Source: Clostridia bacterium (lineage in GTDB: Bacteria; Bacillota; Clostridia; CAKSNL01; HGM11501). Taken from it: DNA of 10,899 nt. Made by a program: the position numbers and the translations under genes. A model generated the notes under the pieces. That model was not told where the DNA came from and did no database searches. It saw only the letters and a list, made by a program, of their open reading frames with translations. Where the stretch lies: NCBI GenBank assembly GCA_900766735.1, contig CAAFWO010000020.1:1-10899 (forward strand), read 5' to 3'. Of this stretch, positions 1-6,324 are shown one piece after another. The first letter of the stretch is position 1. Each line of letters starts with the position of its first letter.

Positions 1-1
1 C

Positions 2-583
2 GAAGACAAGATAATCAAATATATGGATATCCCGATTCAGCATTGCAATGACCGCATATTAAAAAGAATGAACAGAAAAACGACGGGTGATGAGATCAGG
101 GCGCTTATCAAGCACCTTCGCGAGGAGATTCCGAATATTGCGATAAGGACCTCGCTTATCGTGGGCTTTCCGGGCGAGACAGAAGAGGAATTTAATGAGC
201 TTTGCGATTTTGTGCGTGAGATCAAGTTTGACAGGCTCGGAGTTTTCACATATTCGGCGGAAGAGGGAACGCCTGCAGCTAAGATGGGCGGCCAGATTCC
301 GGAAAAGGTCAAAGAAGAGCGCTGTGCAAAAATTATGGAGATACAAAAAGCGGTTGCCGAAGAGCTCGGCAAAAGGCGCATCGGACAGGTGTTAAGCGTT
401 ATAACCGAGGGGTTTGACGAGGACAACCTCTTATATTTCGGCCGAAGCTATGCTGACTCGCCGGATGTTGACGCAAAAGTATATTTCGGGGCAAGAAGTA
501 TGCTTATGCCCGGAGATTTGGTAAGAGTCAGAATACTTGACTATCTGGACTATGACCTGACAGGAGAGATGGTTTATGAATAA
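2..583 (+). CDS. rimO: Ribosomal protein S12 methylthiotransferase RimO (3' part only)
   Basis: This is the C-terminal 193 residues of a radical-SAM methylthiotransferase; the frame is open to the window edge, so the start and the iron-sulfur cluster cysteines lie outside. The family adds a methylthio group to an aspartate of ribosomal protein S12. What is visible is the end of the radical-SAM barrel (KYMDIPIQH at the window start, then a DRILKRMNR stretch, then RTSLIVGFPGETEEEF). A C-terminal TRAM domain follows, ending in a block around YFGRSYADSPDVDAKVYF. The D-I-P-x-Q-H wording and the GRSYxDSPDVD block are typical of RimO; MiaB, the tRNA-modifying relative, usually reads LPVQSGS and lacks this TRAM sequence. 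The gene overlaps pgsA by 8 nt (ATG at 576, TAA at 581-583), a common clostridial arrangement that suggests co-transcription. The alternative, another MiaB-like enzyme, seems unlikely. Confidence 0.93.
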   Translation, partial: EDKIIKYMDIPIQHCNDRILKRMNRKTTGDEIRALIKHLREEIPNIAIRTSLIVGFPGETEEEFNELCDFVREIKFDRLGVFTYSAEEGTPAAKMGGQIPEKVKEERCAKIMEIQKAVAEELGKRRIGQVLSVITEGFDEDNLLYFGRSYADSPDVDAKVYFGARSMLMPGDLVRVRILDYLDYDLTGEMVYE

Positions 584-1124
584 TCTTCCGAACAAACTTA
601 CAATATTAAGAATGCTTATGGTTCCGGCTGTCATGTTTTTCATGCTGACCGAAAGCATTTCGCATCCGTCGGCGGATATTATCGCCGCGGCGATATTTAT
701 AATCGCCTCTGTGACAGACTGGTTCGACGGCAGAATCGCAAGGAAATATAATCTTATCACAAATTTCGGCAAAGTAATGGATCCATTGGCTGATAAGCTG
801 ATCGTTTTTGCCGTTATACTATGCCTTGTAAAACAATCCGTTTTTCCGGTATGGTGTGCAATGATCATTCTTGCACGTGACTTTCTGGTTACGGGAATGA
901 GGGTCATCGCCGTGTCCGAAGGAATCTCGGTTGCGGCAAGCATATGGGGCAAGGTTAAGACGACCGTTCAGATGATTGCGATGGTTATCGCAATTTTATT
1001 CGGACAAAGTGAGATTGCAGCATTGTATATAGCGGCGCAGACGGCAATCTATCTTGCAACGGCGGCGACGGTTATATCCGGAATCAGCTATATAATTGAT
1101 TATAGAAAAATATTTGAAAAATAA
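576..1124 (+). CDS. pgsA: CDP-diacylglycerol-glycerol-3-phosphate 3-phosphatidyltransferase
   Basis: This is an integral membrane enzyme of 182 aa, the usual size. It joins CDP-diacylglycerol and glycerol-3-phosphate to make phosphatidylglycerophosphate, the committed step to phosphatidylglycerol and cardiolipin. The complete CDP-alcohol phosphatidyltransferase signature is present: D48, D51-G52, A55-R56, G65, D69 and D73, spaced as DxxDGxxARx8GxxxDxxxD; the aspartates bind metal and drive catalysis. The N-terminus NLPNKLTILRM is typical of PgsA. Several hydrophobic segments (about residues 12-24, 34-47, 75-100 and 128-170) fit a multi-pass membrane protein. The ATG at 576 has an AGGAG at 562-566 and overlaps the end of rimO by 8 nt. 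Nothing is missing. PgsA is preferred over CDP-alcohol transferases for other head groups because of the N-terminus and the rimO linkage. Confidence 0.95.
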   Translation: MNNLPNKLTILRMLMVPAVMFFMLTESISHPSADIIAAAIFIIASVTDWFDGRIARKYNLITNFGKVMDPLADKLIVFAVILCLVKQSVFPVWCAMIILARDFLVTGMRVIAVSEGISVAASIWGKVKTTVQMIAMVIAILFGQSEIAALYIAAQTAIYLATAATVISGISYIIDYRKIFEK

Positions 1125-1126
1125 GG

Positions 1127-1155
1127 TTGACAGAACGTACATTTTGTGGTATTAT
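1127..1155 (+). promoter_or_regulatory. Sigma-A promoter of the rplU operon
   Basis: A perfect -35 TTGACA (1127-1132) is followed after 17 bp by -10 TATTAT (1150-1155, five of six consensus bases). It begins 3 nt after the pgsA stop codon and lies about 90 bp before rplU, so the transcript would carry a leader of roughly 80 nt. No terminator separates it from pgsA, so some read-through is possible. Confidence 0.85.
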
Positions 1156-1172
1156 ATTATGGTAACCGCATA

Positions 1173-1220
1173 GACCGGGCTTTTTTCAAGTGCTTTTAAG
1201 GCCGCCCGCGATAGCGAGTC
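1173..1220 (+). promoter_or_regulatory. Structured rplU leader (possible L21-type autoregulatory leader)
   Basis: The untranslated leader can fold. GAC-CGGGC (1173-1180) pairs with GCCCG (1204-1208) and GTC (1218-1220), leaving a small CG-ATAG-CG hairpin (1209-1216) between the two 3' arms, so a three-way junction is possible. It lies directly after the promoter and ends 10 nt before the rplU ribosome binding site. Firmicutes often carry a ribosomal-protein leader upstream of rplU, and the position fits, but I could not match it to the known L21 leader covariance model by eye. The pairing is seen in the sequence; the regulatory role is inferred. Confidence 0.5.
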
Positions 1221-1244
1221 TGAATATACAGGGAGGTGCAAAGA

Positions 1245-1553
1245 ATGTACGCAGTAATCGAGACAGGCGGAAAGCAGTACCAGGTTAAGGCCGGTGACGT
1301 TGTATTCGTTGAAAAGATCGATACAGACGCAGAGGCCTTTACTTTTGACAAGGTTATCGCACTCGGCGGCGAAGGTGATTTCAAGGTTGGAGCTCCTTAT
1401 GTTGACGGCGCAACCGTAATCGCAAAGGTACTTAAGCAGACCAAGGGCAAGAAGGTAACGGTTTACCGTTATAAGTCCAAGAAGGGCTACCACAAGAAAA
1501 AAGGTCACAGACAGCCTTTCACTAAGGTTGAAATCCAGACAATCAATGCATAA
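1245..1553 (+). CDS. rplU: 50S ribosomal protein L21
   Basis: This gives a 102-aa protein, the normal L21 length. L21 binds 23S rRNA in the large ribosomal subunit. It begins MYAVIETGGKQYQVK and has the typical basic C-terminal block (YRYKSKKGYHKKKGHRQ, residues 74-90), which carries the family signature. The reading frame also opens at a GTG at 1236, but that codon sits inside the GGGAGG ribosome binding site (1231-1236). The ATG at 1245 gives 8-nt spacing and the family-standard N-terminus, so it is preferred. It is the first gene of a three-gene operon; its stop and the prp start share a base (TAATG at 1551-1555), which suggests translational coupling. Confidence 0.97.
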   Translation: MYAVIETGGKQYQVKAGDVVFVEKIDTDAEAFTFDKVIALGGEGDFKVGAPYVDGATVIAKVLKQTKGKKVTVYRYKSKKGYHKKKGHRQPFTKVEIQTINA

Positions 1554-1879
1554 TGACTGAGGCGACGTTTTATTTGTCGGAAGGAATGATTTGTTCCTTC
1601 GAAATCAAAGGGCACAGTGGATATGCCGCTTCCGGAGAAGACATCGTTTGCGCGGCAATATCATCAACCGTTTGGATGACGGTGAATACACTCGAAAATA
1701 TTCTGCATCTTGACGTCGAATACAAAACGAGTGATGCGGACGTGTTTTTGGAAGTTTCGGACAGAGACATAGGCAGTGCACAGGTCCTTTTGGAAGGCTT
1801 CAGGCAGTTTTTATGCAATCTTTCGGCGGAATACGAAAAATATCTCACGGTGAAGGAGGTACAGAAATGTTTAAATTAA
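1553..1879 (+). CDS. prp: Ribosomal-processing cysteine protease Prp
   Basis: This is a 108-aa protein of the Prp (YsxB) family. In Firmicutes it removes a short N-terminal extension from ribosomal protein L27, exposing the residues that reach the peptidyl-transferase centre. The catalytic pair is visible: His21 in KGHSGYA and Cys33 in GEDIVCAAIS, the family signature GH-x11-C. The gene sits between rplU and rpmA, as expected, and the adjacent rpmA does encode an extended L27. There is no strong ribosome binding site of its own. Its ATG overlaps the rplU stop by one base, so it probably relies on coupled translation, which would hold it below the level of the ribosomal proteins. Its last 13 nt overlap rpmA. 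Confidence 0.95.
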   Translation: MTEATFYLSEGMICSFEIKGHSGYAASGEDIVCAAISSTVWMTVNTLENILHLDVEYKTSDADVFLEVSDRDIGSAQVLLEGFRQFLCNLSAEYEKYLTVKEVQKCLN

Positions 1880-2145
1880 ACATACAGCTTTTTGCACACA
1901 AAAAAGGTGTCGGCAGCACAAAGAACGGCAGAGATTCCGAGTCTAAAAGACTTGGCGTCAAGAGAGCTGACGGTCAGGCTGTTTTGGCCGGAAATATTCT
2001 CGTAAGACAGAGAGGAACACACATTCATCCCGGTCTTAATGTTTCCAGAGGAAGCGACGATACTTTGTTTGCAACTGCAAACGGCAAAGTTAAATTTGAG
2101 AGAATGGGCAAGGATAAAAAGCAGGTAAGTGTTTATCCTATGTAA
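1867..2145 (+). CDS. rpmA: 50S ribosomal protein L27 (with cleavable N-terminal extension)
   Basis: L27 is a large-subunit protein whose N-terminal tail reaches the peptidyl-transferase centre. The product is 92 aa before processing. It starts MFKLNIQLF, and mature L27 would begin at A10 (AHKKGVGSTKNGRDS), the sequence at which non-extended L27 proteins start just after Met. This matches the Prp cleavage motif known from Staphylococcus aureus (LQFF before A). The rest (SESKRLGVKRADGQ, GNILVRQRGTHIHPG) is canonical. The frame extends upstream to an ATG at 1813, but AAGGAGG at 1853-1859 points to the ATG at 1867. The gene overlaps the end of prp by 13 nt and is followed directly by a terminator. 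Confidence 0.97.
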   Translation: MFKLNIQLFAHKKGVGSTKNGRDSESKRLGVKRADGQAVLAGNILVRQRGTHIHPGLNVSRGSDDTLFATANGKVKFERMGKDKKQVSVYPM

Positions 2146-2158
2146 TTTTCGCGTATTA

Positions 2159-2192
2159 ATGCGCAGAGCTCTTGCTCTGCGCATTTTTCTTT
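2159..2192 (+). terminator. Intrinsic terminator after rpmA
   Basis: A perfect 11-bp stem (ATGCGCAGAGC at 2159-2169 with GCTCTGCGCAT at 2174-2184) has a TCTT loop and is followed by TTTTCTTT. It lies 14 nt after the rpmA stop and closes the rplU-prp-rpmA operon. Confidence 0.95.
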
Positions 2193-2205
2193 GCCTTATC
2201 AATTG

Positions 2206-2234
2206 TTGACAAAAAAAGAATTTTGATATATAAT
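2206..2234 (+). promoter_or_regulatory. Consensus sigma-A promoter upstream of the histidine phosphatase
   Basis: TTGACA (2206-2211) and TATAAT (2229-2234) match the consensus in all 12 positions with the optimal 17-bp spacer. The promoter directly follows the rpmA terminator, so the phosphatase-pgi pair forms a separate unit with a short leader of about 28 nt. Confidence 0.93.
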
Positions 2235-2268
2235 GCAATATGTATAGATTTATGAGGCGGTGAGATGT

Positions 2269-2865
2269 ATGCTCGAAATAACATTTGTAAGGCACGGACA
2301 GGTTGAAAGCAACACAAGGGGAGCATATATCGGTTGGACGAATAAGCCGTTAAACATAGAAGGGATAAACCAGGCAAGAGAAGCTGCGTCAAAGCTCGCA
2401 AACGAAAAGTTTGAGGCGATTTATACAAGTCCGCTCGAGCGGGCAAAACACACGGCCGATCTTATTAAAGAGAAAAACGGCGCGAGAATGATTTTGGATG
2501 ACGGGTTAAAAGAGTGGAACTTTGGGATTTTTGACGATCTGACATCCGACGCGATCGCCGATAAATATCCAGCCGAGTATAACAAATGGCGTGCCGATTG
2601 GTGGGGCTATAAAATCCCTAACGGCGAGAGTGCGAAGGACGCATATAACCGCCACAGTATGGCGATCAAAGAGATAATCGCAAAGTATCCGGGCGGCGGA
2701 AAAATACTGCTCGTTTCCCATCTTTGCGCACTCAGAAATATGTTTGCCTATCTTCTCGGCAACGATCCGGGGCAGGCAATGCGCTTTTCGATAAAGAACG
2801 CCTCCGTAAGCAAGATCGTGATAACGGACGATAACTATGCGGTTCTTACCGCACTTAATTTATAA
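2269..2865 (+). CDS. Histidine phosphatase family protein (phosphoglycerate mutase-like / CobC-like)
   Basis: This 198-aa protein belongs to the histidine phosphatase superfamily, whose members move or remove phosphate through a phospho-histidine. The catalytic set is complete: R8-H9-G10 (the nucleophile histidine), R58 in SPLERAKHTA, E82 in LKEWNFG, and the second histidine H151 in LLVSHLCALRN. The N-terminal run GAYIGWTNKPLN resembles alpha-ribazole phosphatases (CobC) and phosphatase-type members rather than glycolytic phosphoglycerate mutase, but no cobalamin genes are nearby, so the substrate is open. An ATG at 2269 with GAGGCGG at 2254-2260 (8-nt spacing) is preferred; the upstream in-frame GTG at 2260 lies on that ribosome binding site. 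It is followed 24 nt later by pgi, probably co-transcribed, so a sugar-phosphate substrate is possible but unproven. Confidence 0.88.
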   Translation: MLEITFVRHGQVESNTRGAYIGWTNKPLNIEGINQAREAASKLANEKFEAIYTSPLERAKHTADLIKEKNGARMILDDGLKEWNFGIFDDLTSDAIADKYPAEYNKWRADWWGYKIPNGESAKDAYNRHSMAIKEIIAKYPGGGKILLVSHLCALRNMFAYLLGNDPGQAMRFSIKNASVSKIVITDDNYAVLTALNL

Positions 2866-2889
2866 ATTATTATTAAAGGAGTAATTAAC

Positions 2890-4215
2890 ATGATAAAGAT
2901 CGACTATTCAAAAAGCACAATTACAGCTGAACAGTTGGAGCACGCAAAAGGGCAGATGCTCGAAGCGAAAAAATGCGTTGAAAAGGGCACAGGCGCAGGA
3001 AACGACTTCCTCGGATGGGTGAGACTTCCCGAGAACTACGATAAGGAAGAATTCGCGAGAATAAAAGAAGCGGCTAAAAAGATTCGGGATAATTCCGATG
3101 TTTTGGTCGTTGTCGGTATCGGCGGCTCATATCTGGGTGCGCGCGCCGCGATAGAGATGCTCAATTCGTCATTTTCCAACCTTCTTCCCAAGGATAAGAG
3201 AAAAGCACCGGTGATCGTATATGCCGGAAACAACATAAGCGGAAACTATATGTACGAGCTTTTGGAATACCTGGAGGATAAGGATTTCTCGGTCAATGTT
3301 ATAAGCAAATCCGGCACGACGACCGAACCGGCGATCGCGTTCAGGCTTCTTTGCAACCTTCTTGAAAAGAAGTACGGCACAACCGACGGAAGAATCTATG
3401 CAACGACGGATAAGGCGAAGGGCGCGCTCAAGGGCTTTGCTGACGAGAAGGGCTGTCCGACCTTCGTTGTTCCCGACGATGTCGGCGGAAGATATTCCGT
3501 TCTCACGGCTGTCGGCCTTTTGCCGATCGCGGCGTCCGGGGTCGATATTGACGCGATGATGAAGGGCGCTTATGACGCGATGAACGACTTGGAGTCCGAC
3601 GAGAACGCCTGCACCGAGTATGCGAGAATCAGAAATATTTTATATAAGCAGGGCAAGACCGTTGAGATACTTGCAAACTACGAGCCCAGACTTCACTATA
3701 TCGGCGAGTGGTGGAAACAGCTCTTCGGCGAGAGCGAGGGCAAAGACTCGATGGGTATTTTCCCGGCGGCTGTTGACTTCTCGACAGACCTTCACTCCTT
3801 GGGCCAGTACATTCAGGAGGGCAGAAGAAACATCTTCGAGACTGTTCTGACAGTTAAGGAACCCGAGCACGACGCTACGGTTATTCATGACGAAAAGAAC
3901 ATCGACGGACTTAATTTCCTCTCCGGAAAGACGATGAGCTTTGTAAACCACAAGGCATTTTTAGGCACGCTTCTGGCGCATTCGGACGGAAATGTTCCGA
4001 ACATCGTTCTTGAGATGGATAAGATGGACGCATACAATTTCGGATACCTTGTTTACTTCTTTGAGAAGGCGTGCGGAATCAGCGGATATATGCTCGGAGT
4101 CAACCCGTTCAATCAGCCCGGCGTTGAGGCATACAAGAAAAATATGTTCGCTCTCTTAAATAAGCCCGGTTATGAAGAAGCGGGAAAAATTCTTTCTGAA
4201 AAATTGAAAAAATAA
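2890..4215 (+). CDS. pgi: Glucose-6-phosphate isomerase
   Basis: Pgi interconverts glucose 6-phosphate and fructose 6-phosphate in glycolysis and gluconeogenesis, in the cytoplasm. At 441 aa it is the short form usual in Firmicutes. The sugar-phosphate-binding SIS folds are visible: GIGGSYLGARAAIE (76-89) and SKSGTTTE (139-146), which grips the phosphate. Both family signatures are present: DVGGRYSVLTAVG (197-209) and GVNPFNQPGVEAYK (403-416). Likely catalytic residues by family position are E310 in QYIQEG, H354 in VNHKAF and K416; I assign these by eye. The ATG at 2890 has AAAGGAG at 2875-2881. It lies 24 nt after the histidine phosphatase and is probably in the same transcript. No terminator hairpin is evident after it; the next promoter begins at once. 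Confidence 0.97.
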   Translation: MIKIDYSKSTITAEQLEHAKGQMLEAKKCVEKGTGAGNDFLGWVRLPENYDKEEFARIKEAAKKIRDNSDVLVVVGIGGSYLGARAAIEMLNSSFSNLLPKDKRKAPVIVYAGNNISGNYMYELLEYLEDKDFSVNVISKSGTTTEPAIAFRLLCNLLEKKYGTTDGRIYATTDKAKGALKGFADEKGCPTFVVPDDVGGRYSVLTAVGLLPIAASGVDIDAMMKGAYDAMNDLESDENACTEYARIRNILYKQGKTVEILANYEPRLHYIGEWWKQLFGESEGKDSMGIFPAAVDFSTDLHSLGQYIQEGRRNIFETVLTVKEPEHDATVIHDEKNIDGLNFLSGKTMSFVNHKAFLGTLLAHSDGNVPNIVLEMDKMDAYNFGYLVYFFEKACGISGYMLGVNPFNQPGVEAYKKNMFALLNKPGYEEAGKILSEKLKK

Positions 4216-4216
4216 C

Positions 4217-4245
4217 TTGAAAATTATTCCGTTTTATAGTACAAT
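4217..4245 (+). promoter_or_regulatory. Sigma-A promoter of the small P-loop gene
   Basis: TTGAAA (4217-4222) and TACAAT (4240-4245) lie 17 bp apart, each differing from consensus at one position. The promoter starts one base after the pgi stop codon. The predicted leader is about 40 nt and ends in GGAGG at 4281-4285. Confidence 0.8.
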
Positions 4246-4293
4246 ATAGATAAGGAAATTGTATTCCGAATAAAAATACTGGAGGTAAATGCT

Positions 4294-4704
4294 ATGTTAA
4301 AGATTATTGTCGGCGAAAAAGGAACAGGCAAGACAAAAACTCTCCTTGATGCAGTTCACACAGCTTTGGATTCTCAGAAGGGCAGTGTCGTTTTCATCAA
4401 TAAGGGAACAAGACATACTTATGATCTTAATTCGCAGGTTCGTCTTGTCAATACCGAGGACTATATGATTGACAATTACGATATGTTCTACGGACTTATA
4501 TGCGGAGTTCTTTCGCAGAATTTCGATATAAGTGACATATTTGTGGACAGCATTACAAAAATTGTCGGAATCAATAATATTCCTAAACTTGAGGAAATGC
4601 TCGATAAAGCGGCGGAGGTTTGCGAGAAGGCAAACGCTAATCTGACGATCACTATCACGATCAACGCTGACCTTATCAGCGACGGAATGAAGAAATATCT
4701 TTAA
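4294..4704 (+). CDS. Small P-loop ATP-binding protein of unknown function
   Basis: This is a 136-aa protein that I do not recognise as a named gene. It has an N-terminal Walker A motif, GEKGTGKT (7-14), directly after the first beta strand (MLKIIV). A Walker B-like strand ends in D85 (DIFVDSITKI). A probable coiled or helical stretch of small charged residues follows (about 95-118), then a terminal beta strand (LTITITIN). The protein is about the size of a minimal P-loop core, with no obvious partner domain, signal peptide or membrane segment, so cytoplasmic nucleotide binding is inferred. The start is clear: GGAGG at 4281-4285, then ATG at 4294. It has its own strong promoter and a large hairpin after its stop, so it is probably monocistronic and well expressed. 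Small ATPases of this kind occur as conserved hypotheticals in Clostridia, as far as I recall. A kinase or a partner-dependent ATPase is possible. Confidence 0.85.
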   Translation: MLKIIVGEKGTGKTKTLLDAVHTALDSQKGSVVFINKGTRHTYDLNSQVRLVNTEDYMIDNYDMFYGLICGVLSQNFDISDIFVDSITKIVGINNIPKLEEMLDKAAEVCEKANANLTITITINADLISDGMKKYL

Positions 4705-4766
4705 AAAGCAAAAAACATAGGGGAGCCGGACTTATGTTCGACTCCCTTATGATTAATAAGCTTTTT
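4703..4766. repeat. Large imperfect inverted repeat between the P-loop gene and thrC (terminator or attenuator)
   Basis: CATAGGGGAGCCG (4716-4728) and CGACTCCCTTATG (4739-4751) form a 13-position stem with one G-U pair and one C-A mismatch, around a 10-nt loop. Outside it AAAAAGC (4703-4709) can pair with GCTTTTT (4760-4766). Read rightward, the T run lies 10 nt beyond the stem, which is weak for a terminator. Read leftward, the stem is followed at once by T6-G-C-T5, a strong terminator form, although no minus-strand gene is seen to the right within thrC. It may terminate the P-loop gene or control entry into thrC. Confidence 0.7.
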
Positions 4767-4778
4767 GCCGGAGGTTAA
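4734..4778 (+). other. Candidate 14-codon leader ORF before thrC
   Basis: An ATG at 4734 opens a 14-codon frame (MFDSLMINKLFAGG) that ends at a TAA 3 nt before the thrC start. AGGGGAG (4719-4725) lies 8 nt upstream at good ribosome-binding spacing, and it is paired in the hairpin stem described at 4703-4766. The frame contains no threonine codons, so classic threonine attenuation is not supported. It may be chance. Confidence 0.25.
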
Positions 4779-4781
4779 TTT

Positions 4782-6278
4782 ATGATTTATCACAGCAGTA
4801 GAGATGTGACAGTTGAAATTTCGGCTGCGGAGGCGATAGTAAAAGGTCTTGCCAACGACGGCGGCCTTTTTGTGCCGGAGGCGGTGCCGAAGCTCAGCTT
4901 AGACGAGATCGTTGCGCTCGGCGATATGAGCTACAGCGACAGAGCGGCGAATATTATCGGGGTCTATCTTACCGATTTCAGACAGAACGAGCTTAAAGAG
5001 TGCACTCAGAAGGCATACACGCGCGAGAAGTTTGAAACCGAGAGCATCGCGCCGATATATAAATTGAACGAGCAGACGTATATTTTGGAGCTGTGGCACG
5101 GGCCGACATGCGCATTTAAGGATATGGCGCTCCAGCTTTTGCCGCATCTTTTAACGACTTCGCTTGAAAAGACCGGAACGGACAAAACGATTGCGATTCT
5201 GGTTGCGACGAGCGGCGACACTGGTAAGGCGGCACTTTCCGGATTTGCCGATGTGCCGGGTACCAAGATATTCGTTTTCTTTCCGACAGGCGGAACCTCT
5301 GAGATACAGAGGCTTCAGATGCAGACGCAGGAGGGCGGAAACGTCGGCGTTTCTGCGATAGAGGGCAATTTTGACGACGCACAGAGCGGAGTTAAAAAGA
5401 TATTCTCGGATTCCGAATTTAAGTCGGAGCTTTCCGCGCGCGGCATCGAGCTTTCGAGCGCGAATTCGATAAACTGGGGAAGGCTCGTTCCGCAGATCGT
5501 TTACTATGTATCGACCTATGCCGAGCTTGTTAAAAATAAAGAGATCACATGCGGTGATGAGATAAATGTGTGCGTGCCGACCGGAAATTTCGGAAACATT
5601 TTGGCGGCATATTACGCAAAAGAAATGGGCGTGCCGATCAAAAAGCTTATTTGCGCGTCGAACAGTAACAATGTTTTGACCGAGTTTATAAGAACCGGCA
5701 TATACAACAAAAACCGCACATTCGTGACGACAAATTCGCCGTCGATGGATATTCTGATCTCGAGCAATTTGGAAAGACTTTTATATCATATGTCTGATGG
5801 GGATTCCGAGCTTGTCGCGTCGCTTATGCGCCGCTTAAACGAGGACGGAGTCTATGAAGTTCCGGACAAGATCAAGGCAAAGCTTTCCGAGGTATTTTAT
5901 GCCGCATACTGCGACGATAAATTCACGCTTCGCACGATTTCGGATATTGAGAGAAACTATTCTTATGTTATGGATACTCACACGGCCGTTGCGCAGAATG
6001 TTTATGAGCAGTACCTTGCACAGACACATGACAGCACAAAGACTGTCATTGCTTCGACTGCGAGCCCGTTCAAGTTTGCGGGCAGCGTTGTTTCGGCGAT
6101 CGAGGGCGACGAGGCCATAGAAGGAAAGGGTGAGTTTGAGCTTATCGATATGCTTTCGGGACTGGCGGAAGAAAAGCCGCCGAAGGCGCTTTCCGAGCTT
6201 CAGGATAAAGAGATAAGATTCCCCGATGTTTGCGCGAAGGACGATATGAAAGCGGTCGTCGACAAATTTTTGCAGTAA
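4782..6278 (+). CDS. thrC: Threonine synthase
   Basis: This 498-aa PLP enzyme converts O-phosphohomoserine to threonine, the last step of threonine synthesis. It starts with the threonine-synthase N-terminal domain (MIYHSSRDVTVEIS, then GLANDGGLFVPE). The PLP lysine is K113 in HGPTCAFKDMALQ. The phosphate and cofactor loops are visible: ATSGDTGKA (142-150), SANSINWGR (226-234) and PTGNFGN (266-272). Length and motifs fit the long bacterial/fungal ThrC class common in Clostridia, rather than the shorter Bacillus type of about 350 aa. GGAGG at 4770-4774 precedes the ATG at 4782. No hom or thrB lies in the window, so thrC is separate from other threonine genes here. I see no T-box; the 77-nt upstream gap holds only the hairpin and the candidate leader ORF. 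It ends at a strong bidirectional terminator. Confidence 0.96.
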   Translation: MIYHSSRDVTVEISAAEAIVKGLANDGGLFVPEAVPKLSLDEIVALGDMSYSDRAANIIGVYLTDFRQNELKECTQKAYTREKFETESIAPIYKLNEQTYILELWHGPTCAFKDMALQLLPHLLTTSLEKTGTDKTIAILVATSGDTGKAALSGFADVPGTKIFVFFPTGGTSEIQRLQMQTQEGGNVGVSAIEGNFDDAQSGVKKIFSDSEFKSELSARGIELSSANSINWGRLVPQIVYYVSTYAELVKNKEITCGDEINVCVPTGNFGNILAAYYAKEMGVPIKKLICASNSNNVLTEFIRTGIYNKNRTFVTTNSPSMDILISSNLERLLYHMSDGDSELVASLMRRLNEDGVYEVPDKIKAKLSEVFYAAYCDDKFTLRTISDIERNYSYVMDTHTAVAQNVYEQYLAQTHDSTKTVIASTASPFKFAGSVVSAIEGDEAIEGKGEFELIDMLSGLAEEKPPKALSELQDKEIRFPDVCAKDDMKAVVDKFLQ

Positions 6279-6283
6279 AAAAT

Positions 6284-6312
6284 AAAAGGCGGGAAAACCC
6301 GCCTTTTGTTTT
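6284..6312. terminator. Bidirectional terminator between thrC and the convergent cysteine-rich gene
   Basis: A perfect 10-bp stem (AAAAGGCGGG at 6284-6293 with CCCGCCTTTT at 6298-6307) carries an AAAA loop. On the + strand it is followed by GTTTT; on the minus strand the stem runs into TTTTATTTTTT. It sits 5 nt after the thrC stop and 12 nt beyond the end of the minus-strand gene, so it serves both. Confidence 0.93.
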
Positions 6313-6324
6313 ACAGATTGCCGA

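Noticed and set aside
1159..1173. Four-codon ATG-GTA-ACC-GCA-TAG frame in the rplU leader
   Set aside because: No ribosome binding site and far too short to support a call.
2269..2865. Calling the histidine phosphatase a glycolytic phosphoglycerate mutase (gpmA) because of its pgi neighbour
   Set aside because: It is shorter than GpmA, and its N-terminal region resembles phosphatase-type members. Substrate left open.
4705..4781. T-box or threonine riboswitch upstream of thrC
   Set aside because: The 77-nt gap is too short for a T-box, and I see no T-box motif or threonine codons in the leader frame.
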